A stretch of 64,000 nt of DNA from Pseudomonadota bacterium (lineage in GTDB: Bacteria > Pseudomonadota > Gammaproteobacteria > Pseudomonadales > Moraxellaceae): the NCBI GenBank assembly GCA_023393635.1, contig JAEWKT010000061.1, positions 124,001 to 188,000 of the forward strand, in the 5' to 3' direction. This document shows positions 8,298 to 17,425 of this stretch, in pieces; within the stretch, counting starts at the first letter, position 1; each line of letters opens with the position of its first letter. The notes beneath the pieces are model-generated. The model searched no databases. It was not told where the DNA came from and saw nothing but the letters and a program-made list of their open reading frames with translations. The position numbers were made by a program, and so were the translations under genes.

Positions 8298-8909
8298 TTA
8301 GCCAAGATGCCTGTTTTTTAATACTTCAATGGATTGCGATAGCATAATCTCAGGACTTTGAGTGGCATCAATACGCACAATTCGATCAGGTTCAGTCTGC
8401 GCACGCTGAGCATATACTGCTCGCACCCGTTCAAAAAACTCACGCTTTTCCTGTTCAAACCGATCTAAGGCACCCCGCTTTTGAGCGCGCTGCATGCCTA
8501 CTTCAACGGGTGCATCCAGCCAAAAAGTAAGCTGTGGCATTATTCCAACAAATTGCTGCTGCAAAAGCGCAATTTTTTGCTGGTCTAATTGACGTCCCCC
8601 GCCCTGATAAGCAAAACTGGCATCTACAAAACGATCACTCAATACCCATTTGCCTTGCTGTAACGCAGGGCAAATCACCTGATGAATATGTTGAGCACGC
8701 GCTGCAAAAATCAATAACAGCTCACAACCCTCGTTAACCATCTCATCCTGCTGACTTAACAGCAAACCACGGATTTGCTCGGCCAGCGGGGTGCCACCAG
8801 GTTCACGAGTGAGCACAGTCACATGACCGTTTTGATTTAAATAGGCATTAAGGCTGGTAATTAATGTTGTTTTGCCAACGCCTTCTGTTCCCTCAAAACT
8901 AATAAACAT
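8298..8909 (-). CDS. tmk: Thymidylate kinase
   Basis: Tmk phosphorylates dTMP to dTDP with ATP. The P-loop GTEGVGKT is at residues 7-14, followed by LTREPGGTPLAEQIR (the DR(Y/E)xP-like region) and LSDRFVDASFAYQGGGR, which contains the conserved DRF and lid motifs. The 203-residue length is typical. Its ATG overlaps the mltG stop by one base (TAATG), so translation is probably coupled. In many gammaproteobacteria holB follows tmk; here tmk is the last gene and faces nadB. Confidence 0.96.
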   Translation of the reverse strand: MFISFEGTEGVGKTTLITSLNAYLNQNGHVTVLTREPGGTPLAEQIRGLLLSQQDEMVNEGCELLLIFAARAQHIHQVICPALQQGKWVLSDRFVDASFAYQGGGRQLDQQKIALLQQQFVGIMPQLTFWLDAPVEVGMQRAQKRGALDRFEQEKREFFERVRAVYAQRAQTEPDRIVRIDATQSPEIMLSQSIEVLKNRHLG

Positions 8910-10015
8910 TATGGCATTCCTACTGGTTGATTTTGTGCACGCTTTTGCCTTAAGGTTTTTAGATAGTTAGCCACAGCCTGATTATGCTGCTCTAAAGAAT
9001 CACTAAAATTATGTCCACCATTGCCTGTTGCAACAAAATATAAGCTTTTGCCTTGGGCTGGATGCAAGGCAGCTTCAATGGAGGCTTTGCTGGGCAGCGC
9101 AATTGGGGTGGGTGGTAAGCCGTTAATGGTATAGGTGTTATACGCGGTAGGTGTGAGTAAATCCTGCCGACGGATATTGCCCGTGTAGGTATCGCCCATG
9201 CCATAAATCACGGTTGGATCAGTTTGCAGGCGCATGCCTATTTTTAAGCGACGTACAAATACACCTGCAACATCAAAACGCTCACTGGCAATCCCTGTTT
9301 CCTTTTCGACAATAGAGGCCATAATTAAGGCCTCATAGGCATTTTTATAAGGCAAATTAGGCGCACGATTTTGCCATGCCTGATCTAAAACTTTTTTTTG
9401 CGCGCGATACAAGTGCTTCAAAATAGTAGCATCGGTTTCACCCTTGGCAAAATAATAGGTATCGGGTGCAAACCAGCCCTCTGGATGCGCTTGCTCAATT
9501 TGCAGTGTTTTTAAAATTTGGCTGTTATCCAAGCCAGTTAAGGTTTGGGTGACATAAGGATCATTGGCAAGTCGTTTTTTTAACTGTCCAAATGTCGTTC
9601 CCTCAATTACCAACACACGATTCATTTGCGCCATCTCACCGTTACTCAGCATTTGTAGCAAATGCTGCACGCTGGTGCCTTTTTTTACTTCATACACCCC
9701 TGCTTTTAAGGTATCGTGAATAAACAGGCGCTGGTAAATTTTGGCAACAAGCGGGATACGAATTTGCCCTTTTTGTCCAAGCTCATTGATTAAACCAGAA
9801 TAAGTTTGTCCTTGTTTAATGTTGAGCATTTGGCTAGCACCGCGCATGGGAATATCGCGCCATAATCCCTGCCATAGCAGCCCCATCAAGGCAATTAAAC
9901 CACCAACCACTAAAATAACCAACAGCTTGATGACCGAGTGCTTCAATACACTTCCCCACTGAAATGCAGCGTTTAGGCCAGATTTTGTTTTATTTTTGAC
10001 AGGTCGCTTTGCCAT
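8909..10015 (-). CDS. mltG: Endolytic murein transglycosylase MltG (YceG)
   Basis: MltG cleaves nascent glycan strands in the inner membrane and helps set their length. One transmembrane helix near residues 27-50 (SVIKLLVILVVGGLIALMGLLW) anchors the protein, with the rest periplasmic. The YceG domain includes the catalytic Glu in SIVEKETG and the conserved RLKIGMRLQTDPTVIYG and YNTYTINGLPPTPI stretches. A LysM-like segment precedes it (LNIKQGQTYSGLINELGQKG). It is 368 residues, somewhat longer than E. coli YceG (340), owing to a long basic N-terminus. It lies between pabC (117-bp gap) and tmk (overlap). Confidence 0.95.
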   Translation of the reverse strand: MAKRPVKNKTKSGLNAAFQWGSVLKHSVIKLLVILVVGGLIALMGLLWQGLWRDIPMRGASQMLNIKQGQTYSGLINELGQKGQIRIPLVAKIYQRLFIHDTLKAGVYEVKKGTSVQHLLQMLSNGEMAQMNRVLVIEGTTFGQLKKRLANDPYVTQTLTGLDNSQILKTLQIEQAHPEGWFAPDTYYFAKGETDATILKHLYRAQKKVLDQAWQNRAPNLPYKNAYEALIMASIVEKETGIASERFDVAGVFVRRLKIGMRLQTDPTVIYGMGDTYTGNIRRQDLLTPTAYNTYTINGLPPTPIALPSKASIEAALHPAQGKSLYFVATGNGGHNFSDSLEQHNQAVANYLKTLRQKRAQNQPVGMP

Positions 10016-10132
10016 AGTGATTGAAACATAAAAAAAGAGGGCTCAAGCATAGCAGAACTCTTGCCTGATTTTGAGTATATGCTGTCATTGCTCAATGGAG
10101 GTTCAGAGAATAGCGCGCCTAACTACACCTAA

Positions 10133-10957
10133 CTATAAATCAAATTGATCTATTAATTGCTGCACAGGGGCTAACTCAAGTGGTCGGTCCAACAGCGTTT
10201 TTACAGGTAAAATTCCTATTAAAGCATTACAGAAAAACATGGCTTCAATGTGTTCAATAGCAGCCTTTGGCACATTGACCACACTATGGGCAATATCATG
10301 TGTCAGCATTTTCTCAAGAATCTCAGCGCGCATTACCCCTGCAATACCTGCCTGATCCAAAATTGGTGTATGCCACTTTTCATCCATATAAAAAAAACAA
10401 TTGCTGGCTACTCCTTCCACAATATTACCTTGTAGATCAGTGACCAATGCTTCAGCCCACGGGGTGCTGGCCAGCTCATGTCGTAACAACACTTGTTCTA
10501 AGCGGTTAAGGGTTTTTAGTCCCACTAATGCAGGCATGGTGTGACCTAAAGTTAATTGCAATAGTCCACTGTCAATGGCTTGTGCTTGTTTTTCTGCATC
10601 ATTGCTCGCCTCTGCTTGTTGTTCATCATGTGGAAAACCGTGCAAATAAACATCGGCTTTTTGCTCAGGGGGCATATAGCCGCGCTGACCCAAACCACGG
10701 CTTACAATAATTTTCAGGGCACCCGAAAATTCAATATATTCGGCTAAAAAATCATTCACCTGTGCTTCAATCTCTTCGATATCGATATCAAAAGTCAGTT
10801 GCTCGGCACATTCAATCAAACGTTCAATATGCCGTTGCCATAACCGTGGCTGGCCTTGCGTCACTTTAATTGTAGTAAAAAAACCATCGCCATATAAAAA
10901 TGCCCGATCCTGACAATCAATCGCGTGGCAAGGTTGACCATTTTTTATACTTATCAT
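10133..10957 (-). CDS. pabC: Aminodeoxychorismate lyase
   Basis: PabC releases pyruvate from 4-amino-4-deoxychorismate to give p-aminobenzoate for folate. The sequence is a class IV PLP enzyme: AFLYGDGFFTTIKV at the start, KTLNRLEQVLLRHEL with the PLP lysine, and the motif EGVASNCFFYMD followed by GIAGVMRAEILE. The 274-residue length fits. Related D-amino acid or branched-chain transaminases have the same fold, but the pabC-mltG-tmk order supports this call. Confidence 0.92.
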   Translation of the reverse strand: MISIKNGQPCHAIDCQDRAFLYGDGFFTTIKVTQGQPRLWQRHIERLIECAEQLTFDIDIEEIEAQVNDFLAEYIEFSGALKIIVSRGLGQRGYMPPEQKADVYLHGFPHDEQQAEASNDAEKQAQAIDSGLLQLTLGHTMPALVGLKTLNRLEQVLLRHELASTPWAEALVTDLQGNIVEGVASNCFFYMDEKWHTPILDQAGIAGVMRAEILEKMLTHDIAHSVVNVPKAAIEHIEAMFFCNALIGILPVKTLLDRPLELAPVQQLIDQFDL

Positions 10958-11133
10958 TTTTTACTCCAAAATCACCTTTAGGATATTTTCTGCCAATCTT
11001 AGCGTGTTCTAAATCTGTTTTGTGCATAACAAATGCTTTTTTTCTTGTTTTTTAATTTTTAAAAAATTTCCTATGCTGATGAACACAAACATGAATAGCT
11101 AATTTAAAGCACGACTAATTTTGGAGAAATATC

Positions 11134-12168
11134 ATGTCACTATACTCAAGATTAGGCCTAAAAGCAGGTTTAACGACTGGGCTGGCCGCACTGTTACTCA
11201 GCACTAGTATTTTTGCGGCACCTATTAATTTTTTAAACGTATCTTATGATCCAACCCGTGAGCTTTATGATGAGTTTAATCAGTCTTTTGCTAATTACTG
11301 GAAACAAAAAACTGGGCAGGACATTAATTTTCGCCAATCCCATGGCGGCTCTGGCAAGCAAGCACGGTCGGTCATTGATGGTTTAGAAGCTGATGTGGTG
11401 ACATTGGCACTGGCTTCGGATATTGACGCCATTGTGAACAATAGTAGCCTGATCAAAAATAAAAACTGGCAAAAACAGTTCCCGCAAAACTCCACACCTT
11501 ATACCTCAACCATTGTATTTTTAGTGCGTAAGGGCAACCCCAAGCAAATTAAAGATTGGGGGGATATTGTCAAACCCAATGTTGAAGTGGTAACGCCAAA
11601 CCCTAAAACTTCAGGCGGTGCGCGCTGGAATTACTTGGCAGCATGGGCTTGGGCCAAGCATCAAAAAGGCGGCAACGATGCTACCGCGCTTGAGTTTGTG
11701 CGTCAGGTGTATGCCAATACCAAAGTACTCGATTCAGGCGCGCGTGGAGCCACGACTACCTTTGTTGAGCGCGGTATTGGTGATGTATTGCTGGCTTGGG
11801 AAAATGAGGCGTATCTTGCTTTACGTGAACAGCCAAGCAAGTTTGAAATTATCACGCCCAGTCTGTCTATTTTGGCAGAACCACCTGTAGCGATTGTGGA
11901 TAAAAACGTTGATAAGCACGGCACACGCAACTTGGCCACAGGTTATTTAAATTATTTGTACTCTCCAATTGGCCAAAACATTGCGGCCAAAAACTTTTAT
12001 CGTCCACGCAATGCCCAAGTGCTGGCCAAATATAGCCAAACGTTTAAGCCACTAAAACTGGTAACGATTGATAAGGAGTTTGGCGGGTGGCCGAAAACTC
12101 AAAAAGCACACTTTGATAATGCAGGAATATTTGACCAAATTGTAGCCAAAAATGCGGCCAAAAAATAA
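11134..12168 (+). CDS. sbp: Periplasmic sulfate-binding protein
   Basis: Sbp captures sulfate (and probably thiosulfate) in the periplasm for the CysTWA importer. A signal peptide ends at STSIFA, about residue 28, and the mature protein begins with INFLNVSYDPTRELYDEFN, the family hallmark. RQSHGGSGKQARSVIDGLEADVVTLAL and NPKTSGGARWNYLAAW contain the ligand-binding segments. The 344-residue length is normal. GGAG lies 8 bp upstream of ATG 11134. The gene diverges from pabC and heads the sulfate operon, with an attenuator-like hairpin before cysT. Confidence 0.96.
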   Translation: MSLYSRLGLKAGLTTGLAALLLSTSIFAAPINFLNVSYDPTRELYDEFNQSFANYWKQKTGQDINFRQSHGGSGKQARSVIDGLEADVVTLALASDIDAIVNNSSLIKNKNWQKQFPQNSTPYTSTIVFLVRKGNPKQIKDWGDIVKPNVEVVTPNPKTSGGARWNYLAAWAWAKHQKGGNDATALEFVRQVYANTKVLDSGARGATTTFVERGIGDVLLAWENEAYLALREQPSKFEIITPSLSILAEPPVAIVDKNVDKHGTRNLATGYLNYLYSPIGQNIAAKNFYRPRNAQVLAKYSQTFKPLKLVTIDKEFGGWPKTQKAHFDNAGIFDQIVAKNAAKK

Positions 12169-12204
12169 GCTAAGTTTAAACAACAATTGAGAAATTGACC
12201 GTTT

Positions 12205-12249
12205 ACTGGTGGGTATGCCTAAGTTTGTGCCTCTCCCACCAGTGTTTTT
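12205..12249 (+). terminator. Hairpin attenuator between sbp and cysT
   Basis: ACTGGTGGG (12205-12213) and CCCACCAGT (12235-12243) form a perfect 9-bp stem with a 21-nt loop, followed by G and five T. Partial termination here would give more binding protein than permease from one promoter. Confidence 0.65.
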
Positions 12250-12267
12250 AATGTATGAGGTGGTGTT

Positions 12268-13101
12268 ATGGCGAAGCAAAAACATGTGCTCCCAGGCTTT
12301 GGGCTTTCTTTAGGTTTTACACTGGCCTATTTATCACTCATTGTGCTAATTCCTTTGGCTGCGGTATTTATTCGCTCAATGGATATTGGCTGGCAAGGTT
12401 TGCTTAACATTTTAACCGATGCCCGAATTGTAGCGGCATTACAGCTTAGCTTTAGCACGGCAATAGTAGCTGCACTGGTAAATGTGGTGTTTGGCGTGTT
12501 ATTGGCTTGGTCATTGGTGCGTTATCAATTTCCTGGTAAACGCATTGTTGATGCACTGGTTGACCTCCCCTTTGCCCTACCCACGGCAGTAGCAGGCATT
12601 GCCCTCACCACCTTATATGCCAAAAATGGCTGGCTGGGGCAGTATTTAGAAGCCTGGAATATTCAGATCGCATATACCAGCTTGGGGATTACGCTGGCTT
12701 TAATCTTTATTGGTTTACCGTTTGTGGTACGTACTGTGCAACCCGTACTGGCAGATCTTGAAACCGAGCTTGAAGAAGCAGCGGCTGCACTGGGCGCAAC
12801 CCGTTTTCAAACTATTTACAAAGTCATTTTACCCATTATTTTACCTGCTTTAATTACAGGTTTTACCCTGGCTTTTGCACGCGGTGTGGGCGAATACGGC
12901 TCGGTGATCTTTATTGCAGGCAACCAACCCTTTAAAACGGAAATTGCGCCCCTGCTTATTATCTCTCGCCTTGAAGAATATGATTATGCAGCTGCAACCA
13001 CCATTGCTGTCATCATGTTACTGATTTCATTTTCGTTATTACTCATGATTAATCTATTCCAAAGCTGGGCAAGTCGACGTACTGGGAGAGTTGCACTATG
13101 A
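12268..13101 (+). CDS. cysT: Sulfate/thiosulfate ABC transporter permease CysT (CysU)
   Basis: This 277-residue inner-membrane protein is one of two permease subunits of the sulfate importer. About six transmembrane helices are visible. The binding-protein-dependent permease loop is present as LEEAAAALGATRFQTIYKVILPIILPALITG (EAA motif). The start LPGFGLSLGFTLAYLSLIVLIPL is typical for CysT. It overlaps cysW by 4 bp (ATGA). Confidence 0.96.
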   Translation: MAKQKHVLPGFGLSLGFTLAYLSLIVLIPLAAVFIRSMDIGWQGLLNILTDARIVAALQLSFSTAIVAALVNVVFGVLLAWSLVRYQFPGKRIVDALVDLPFALPTAVAGIALTTLYAKNGWLGQYLEAWNIQIAYTSLGITLALIFIGLPFVVRTVQPVLADLETELEEAAAALGATRFQTIYKVILPIILPALITGFTLAFARGVGEYGSVIFIAGNQPFKTEIAPLLIISRLEEYDYAAATTIAVIMLLISFSLLLMINLFQSWASRRTGRVAL

Positions 13102-14006
13102 ACTTGTCGACTTCATCTAGCCAGCAATTGGCAGTACGCTTGCAATCACACGATGCCACACGTGAAGCGCCCTGGGTGCGGTATGGCATTATTAGCCTAA
13201 GCTTGATATTTTTTTTAGCCTGCCTGCTTTTACCGCTGATTCTGGTATTTGTAGAGGCTTTTCGACAAGGCATGCAGGTTTATTTTCAGGCATTAGTACA
13301 TCCCGATACACTGGCTGCGGTCAAGCTTACCTTACTCACCGCTGCCATTGCAGTACCGCTGAATGTGATTTTTGGCGTGGCGGCAGCATGGTGCGTGGCC
13401 AAGTTTAGATTTCGTGGTAAATCTATTTTAACCACCTTAATAGACCTGCCGTTTTCGGTATCACCTGTGATTGCAGGCTTAATGCTGGTACTCATTTTTG
13501 GTACGCAAGGCTGGCTAGGCGGGTTTTTACAACAGCAGGAAATACGCATTTTATATGCGGTGCCTGCTATTGTGTTAGCGACTATTTTTATTACTGTTCC
13601 CTTTGTTGCGCGCGAGCTTATTCCATTAATGGAAGCACAAGGCAATGAGGAAGAAGAAGCCGCAATAGTACTAGGGGCTAGTGGCTGGCAAACTTTTTGG
13701 CACGTTACCCTACCCAATATCAAATGGGGCTTATTGTATGGGGTGATTTTGTGTAATGCACGAGCAATGGGTGAGTTTGGTGCAGTATCCGTGGTGTCTG
13801 GGCATATTCGTGGGGAAACCAATACGCTGCCCCTACAGGTCGAAATTTTATACAACGAATATACCTTTAGTGCGGCATTTGCGGTGTCTTCCCTATTGGC
13901 CTTTTTAGCCATTTTAACGCTAATTTTAAAGGTCTGGATCGAAAGCCGAAATCAACTTTCTCAAGACTACTCTTCGCAAAAACAGTCCATGCACAGTACT
14001 ACTTAA
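13098..14006 (+). CDS. cysW: Sulfate/thiosulfate ABC transporter permease CysW
   Basis: This 302-residue permease pairs with CysT. It has about six transmembrane segments, and the EAA loop reads EEEAAIVLGASGWQTFWHVTLPNIKWGLLYG. ARAMGEFGAVSVVSGHIRGETNTLPLQ is the conserved CysW C-terminal region. The N-terminus is about 20 residues longer than in E. coli and rich in Ser and Gln. ATG 13098 overlaps the cysT stop, so the two are translationally coupled. Confidence 0.96.
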   Translation: MNLSTSSSQQLAVRLQSHDATREAPWVRYGIISLSLIFFLACLLLPLILVFVEAFRQGMQVYFQALVHPDTLAAVKLTLLTAAIAVPLNVIFGVAAAWCVAKFRFRGKSILTTLIDLPFSVSPVIAGLMLVLIFGTQGWLGGFLQQQEIRILYAVPAIVLATIFITVPFVARELIPLMEAQGNEEEEAAIVLGASGWQTFWHVTLPNIKWGLLYGVILCNARAMGEFGAVSVVSGHIRGETNTLPLQVEILYNEYTFSAAFAVSSLLAFLAILTLILKVWIESRNQLSQDYSSQKQSMHSTT

Positions 14007-14080
14007 TATTCATCGTTTTTGTCGTTTTACTCTTAAGTTTAAGCAAACATCCGTTTTATTTTTTATGGAATATGAAAATC

Positions 14081-15163
14081 ATGAGTATTCAAGTTAAACA
14101 AGTTGATAAGCACTTTGGCCAGTTTCATGCATTAAACAATATAAATTTAGACTTTCCAGATGGTGAGCTAGTGGCATTATTAGGCCCTTCAGGTTGCGGC
14201 AAAACCACGCTATTGCGCATTATTGCTGGATTAGAAACGGCTGACAGCGGACAAGTACTTTTACAAGGCGAAGATGCCACTAATACCCATGTGCGCCAAC
14301 GTCAGGTCGGTTTCGTATTTCAGCATTATGCCTTGTTTCGCCACATGACCGTTTTTGAAAATATTGCCTTTGGCTTACGGGTAAGACCACGCAAGCATCG
14401 GCCAAGCGAACAAGTTATTAAGCAAAAAGTAAATAATCTGCTTGAATTGGTTCAATTGGGATTTTTGGCAGATCGCTTTCCAGCACAATTGTCTGGTGGC
14501 CAGCGGCAGCGCATTGCCTTAGCGCGTGCCTTGGCTGTTGAACCTCAAGTATTATTACTGGATGAGCCTTTTGGGGCATTGGATGCAAAAGTACGTAAAG
14601 AGCTACGACGCTGGTTGCGCACCCTGCATGATGAACTGCATATCAGCTCAATTTTTGTCACGCATGACCAGGAAGAAGCACTTGAAGTAGCGGATAAAAT
14701 TGTAGTGATGAATCAAGGCCAAGTGCAACAAATAGGGAGTCCACGTGAGGTATATGATCGCCCTGCCAACCCCTTTGTATTCGACTTTTTAGGTCAAGCT
14801 AATCGCTTAGAAGGTCAAGTAAAAAATCAGCAACTTGTTTTTGCGCAAGATCAGCTTATTTTGCCATCACAATATCATAGCAATATCGTCAGCCAACCCG
14901 CTGTAAGTAATAACGTGACGGTTTTTGTACGGCCTGACGAATTACATATTCATCTGACAGACCCGCAGCAGCCTGCGATTCAAGCCACTGTATTACGCGA
15001 AGTTTGGCTAGCGGGAAAAACACACGTCGAGCTACAGGATCGGCAAGGCCAAATGCTAGAGGTGGCTATAACAGATCAACAGCACCTGCTTCATTTAAAA
15101 CCTGGTCAGGTGGTGTGGGTTACTGCCAGTAATTTGCATATTTTTGACGAACAAGCAGCCTAA
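14081..15163 (+). CDS. cysA: Sulfate/thiosulfate ABC transporter ATP-binding protein
   Basis: CysA hydrolyses ATP to drive sulfate import through CysT/CysW. Walker A GPSGCGKTT is near residues 35-43, the signature LSGGQRQRIALARAL and Walker B LLLDEPFGALD follow, and the switch His is in VTHDQEEA. A C-terminal TOBE-like domain (VFVRPDELHIHLT) completes the 360 residues. The frame also has ATG 14072, but GGA at 14067-14069 is only 2 bp from it and 11 bp from ATG 14081, and family members begin MSI, so 14081 is chosen. Confidence 0.95.
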   Translation: MSIQVKQVDKHFGQFHALNNINLDFPDGELVALLGPSGCGKTTLLRIIAGLETADSGQVLLQGEDATNTHVRQRQVGFVFQHYALFRHMTVFENIAFGLRVRPRKHRPSEQVIKQKVNNLLELVQLGFLADRFPAQLSGGQRQRIALARALAVEPQVLLLDEPFGALDAKVRKELRRWLRTLHDELHISSIFVTHDQEEALEVADKIVVMNQGQVQQIGSPREVYDRPANPFVFDFLGQANRLEGQVKNQQLVFAQDQLILPSQYHSNIVSQPAVSNNVTVFVRPDELHIHLTDPQQPAIQATVLREVWLAGKTHVELQDRQGQMLEVAITDQQHLLHLKPGQVVWVTASNLHIFDEQAA

Positions 15164-15256
15164 TAGAATATCATGCACTTAAGTAGCCCGATATTTAAAA
15201 CAGAAGCGCCTAGTTCTAATTTTTGACTATGCAAAAAGTGGTGGAGATAAGCCATA

Positions 15257-16180
15257 ATGAATTTTCAGCAATTACGTATTATTCGGGAAACCGTGCGTCA
15301 GAATTTTAATCTGACGGAAGCCTCAAATGCGCTATTTACTTCTCAATCGGGTGTGAGTAAACACATTAAAGATTTAGAAGATGAACTGGGCGTACAGCTT
15401 TTCGTGCGCAAGGGCAAGCGGATTTTAGGTTTAACCGAACCTGGGCAAGCATTATTGGGTATTGTAGAACGCATGCTGCGCGATGCAGATAATATTAAAC
15501 ATTTATCCGATGATTTTAATCGCGTCGATGAAGGCCAGCTCACCATTGCAACCACGCATACCCAGGCGCGTTATATTTTACCGCCTATTGTAGCCAAATT
15601 TAAAAAGGCCTTTCCGAAGGTGCATTTAATATTACAGCAAGCCAGTCCTATCGAAATTGCTGACATGTTACTGCATGGCGAAGCAGATATTGGTATTGCC
15701 ACAGAATCACTGACTCAAGAAGATGCCTTGGTGAGTGTGCCTTATTATCATTGGTATCACAGCATTATTACACCGCAAGGTCATCCCCTCTCCCAGCAGC
15801 AAACCATTACCATAAATGACCTGGCCGAGTGGCCTTTAATTACTTATCACGGTGGTTTTACAGGTCGGTCTAAAATTGATACAGCCTTTACTCAAGCCAA
15901 CCTAACACCCAATATTGTGATGTCTGCGCTAGATGCCGACGTGATTAAAACTTATGTTGAACTGGGCATGGGTGTGGGTATTGTCAACTCTATTGCTTAT
16001 GATACCGAACGTGATCGCAGGCTACACCAACTGCCTATTGAATGGTTTGGTGAAAACACCACATGGATTGCTATACGTAAAGGGCATTTACTAAGAGGCT
16101 TTGGCTATAATTTTATTTCGCTTTGCTCGCCTGACACTGATATTCAATTAATGAAAAAAGCCGCTCATCCTGATGATTAG
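15257..16180 (+). CDS. cysB: LysR-type regulator CysB
   Basis: CysB activates sulfate uptake and reduction genes in response to N-acetylserine. The N-terminus MNFQQLRIIRETVRQNFNLTEA and the helix-turn-helix SQSGVSKHIKDLEDELGVQLFVRKGKR are near-signature sequence for CysB/Cbl. The effector domain contains IATTHTQARYILPPIVAKF. At 307 residues it is slightly shorter than E. coli CysB (324). It lies 93 bp downstream of cysA on the same strand, so it either has its own promoter in that gap or is read with the transporter. A strong terminator follows. Confidence 0.95.
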   Translation: MNFQQLRIIRETVRQNFNLTEASNALFTSQSGVSKHIKDLEDELGVQLFVRKGKRILGLTEPGQALLGIVERMLRDADNIKHLSDDFNRVDEGQLTIATTHTQARYILPPIVAKFKKAFPKVHLILQQASPIEIADMLLHGEADIGIATESLTQEDALVSVPYYHWYHSIITPQGHPLSQQQTITINDLAEWPLITYHGGFTGRSKIDTAFTQANLTPNIVMSALDADVIKTYVELGMGVGIVNSIAYDTERDRRLHQLPIEWFGENTTWIAIRKGHLLRGFGYNFISLCSPDTDIQLMKKAAHPDD

Positions 16181-16196
16181 CATTTATTTTAGGCAT

Positions 16197-16226
16197 AAAA
16201 AAGCAGGTTATGAAACCTGCTTTTTT
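16197..16226. terminator. Bidirectional terminator between cysB and the outer-membrane protein gene
   Basis: AAGCAGGTT (16201-16209) and AACCTGCTT (16214-16222) form a 9-bp stem with a 4-nt loop. It is flanked by six A on the left and six T on the right, so it can stop transcription from both cysB (+) and the convergent gene (-). Confidence 0.92.
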
Positions 16227-16247
16227 ATTACTTTTACTTCTAATTGC

Positions 16248-16988
16248 TTAGAAGCGGAAGCTCAAGCCAACTTTAGCAACTGGTAGCCACTCATATTTGT
16301 CATCATTACGGATTTTATTAGCATCTACATTAGCAGCTTGTTGTGCGCTACCATTTGGATCAATACCTGTTCCTGCATAGGTTAGGTTATTAGCATTAAG
16401 GCGAACTTCTGGGTTACCAGTATAGTAAGCACCTACTTCACCAAATACACCAAAACGATCAGTAATTGATGGAGAAAGACCTAAGCCCAAGTAAGGAGCA
16501 AGGTTATTTTTATACTTCATTGTGCCTGTTACACTACCTACACCATTAGGTGTTGCAGCAACATAATTTTCACCGTTGATCTTGATGGTATCACTACCAG
16601 CAGCACGGCCTTGTAGGTCATAATCGTTATCGATATAAGCAGTACCAGCAGCGACGTAGAACCAGTTAGCCCATGGACGAATCTCAGCGTTTAAATAAAC
16701 ATTGTTATTGTCCATATCTAGATCATAAGTTGCGCCGTTTACTTTAACGTCGTCTGACCAGGAAATGTCACCACCGTTATAACCTAAAGTTACACCAACG
16801 TATGGGTTAACGTTATAAGAAACAGCACCACCGTAACCAGTAGTACCAACTTCAGCACGCACTTGAGCAGGCTTGAAGAAAGAGAAAGTTGCTACGCCTT
16901 CATCAGTTACCACTTTTTCGTCAGCAAATACTGGACTAGCAGCAAGCATCACTGCTGCGGAAACCGCTAAAATACTTAAATTTTTCAT
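16248..16988 (-). CDS. Outer-membrane beta-barrel protein, OmpW/porin-like
   Basis: The 246-residue product has a signal peptide (MKNLSILAVSAAVMLAASPVFA, cleaved after residue 22). The mature part is made of alternating amphipathic strands rich in Tyr, Asn and Gly, for example VGVTLGYNGGDISW and WFYVAAGTAYIDNDY. It ends in the aromatic barrel-assembly signal GLSFRF. I do not recognise a substrate; OmpW-like or opacity-type 8-stranded barrels are the closest guess. The frame opens at a TTG (17003) that lies inside the ribosome-binding site GAGGAG, so ATG 16988 is the start. It is monocistronic and has a leader hairpin upstream. Confidence 0.8.
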   Translation of the reverse strand: MKNLSILAVSAAVMLAASPVFADEKVVTDEGVATFSFFKPAQVRAEVGTTGYGGAVSYNVNPYVGVTLGYNGGDISWSDDVKVNGATYDLDMDNNNVYLNAEIRPWANWFYVAAGTAYIDNDYDLQGRAAGSDTIKINGENYVAATPNGVGSVTGTMKYKNNLAPYLGLGLSPSITDRFGVFGEVGAYYTGNPEVRLNANNLTYAGTGIDPNGSAQQAANVDANKIRNDDKYEWLPVAKVGLSFRF

Positions 16989-17030
16989 ATCACCACTCCT
17001 CAAAAGGGTTTTTACATCTATCTATCGGTC

Positions 17031-17051
17031 AAGGTGTATTAAACACACCTT
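17031..17051 (-). promoter_or_regulatory. Leader hairpin upstream of the outer-membrane protein gene
   Basis: AAGGTGT and ACACCTT form a perfect 7-bp stem with a 7-nt loop, 43-63 bp upstream of ATG 16988. Such leader stems can stabilise porin mRNAs or serve small-RNA control; this is inference. Confidence 0.35.
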
Positions 17052-17294
17052 CACACAGTTTTTCAGTCACAGTATTCATTATTTTTATAGATTTTCTGTA
17101 AAGTTTTGACACATTTTATAAAAATTGATTAATTTTCAGCAAAATAATCAATTCAATATAAAGGTCACATCCCTTCACATTTATCTAAATGAACGCCCTC
17201 ACTATACCTCTTAGCAGGCAAAAAGTATTAAGCGGTCAAAAATTTGTATAAAATAGCTGCAATACAGATACATTAAAAATATTTGATTTTACAC

Positions 17295-17323
17295 TTGGAA
17301 GCAGCCAATTATTTGCGTAGAAT
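17295..17323 (+). promoter_or_regulatory. Sigma70-like promoter for ahcY
   Basis: TTGGAA (17295-17300) and TAGAAT (17318-17323) are separated by exactly 17 bp. The predicted start near 17330 coincides with the 5' end of the SAH riboswitch, which supports both calls. Confidence 0.75.
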
Positions 17324-17330
17324 TAACCCC

Positions 17331-17414
17331 GCTTGAGGGGTGCTGCAACAGTGTATTATTACTAAACTGCTAGGCTCGAGCACGTCCTTATATTTTTATA
17401 TAGCAACGGCATCC
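17331..17414 (+). ncRNA. S-adenosylhomocysteine (SAH) riboswitch
   Basis: The ahcY leader matches the SAH riboswitch layout. P1 pairs GCTTGAG (17331-17337) with CTCGAGC (17375-17381), seven pairs including one wobble. The conserved core is visible as GAGGGGTGCTGCAAC on the 5' side and GCTAGGCTCGAG on the 3' side. A P2 hairpin pairs CAGT (17349-17352) with ACTG (17366-17369). The pseudoknot pairs GGGTGCTG (17338-17345) with CGGCATCC (17407-17414), eight pairs with two wobbles. SAH riboswitches are known to turn on SAH hydrolase genes when SAH accumulates. The start codon follows 28 nt later with AAGGAG at 17431-17436. Confidence 0.93.
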
Positions 17415-17425
17415 GCGAATTGACA

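Noticed and set aside
13286..13912. 208-residue minus-strand frame opposite cysW
   Set aside because: It lies wholly inside cysW, which has clear family motifs; composition is that of an antisense shadow.
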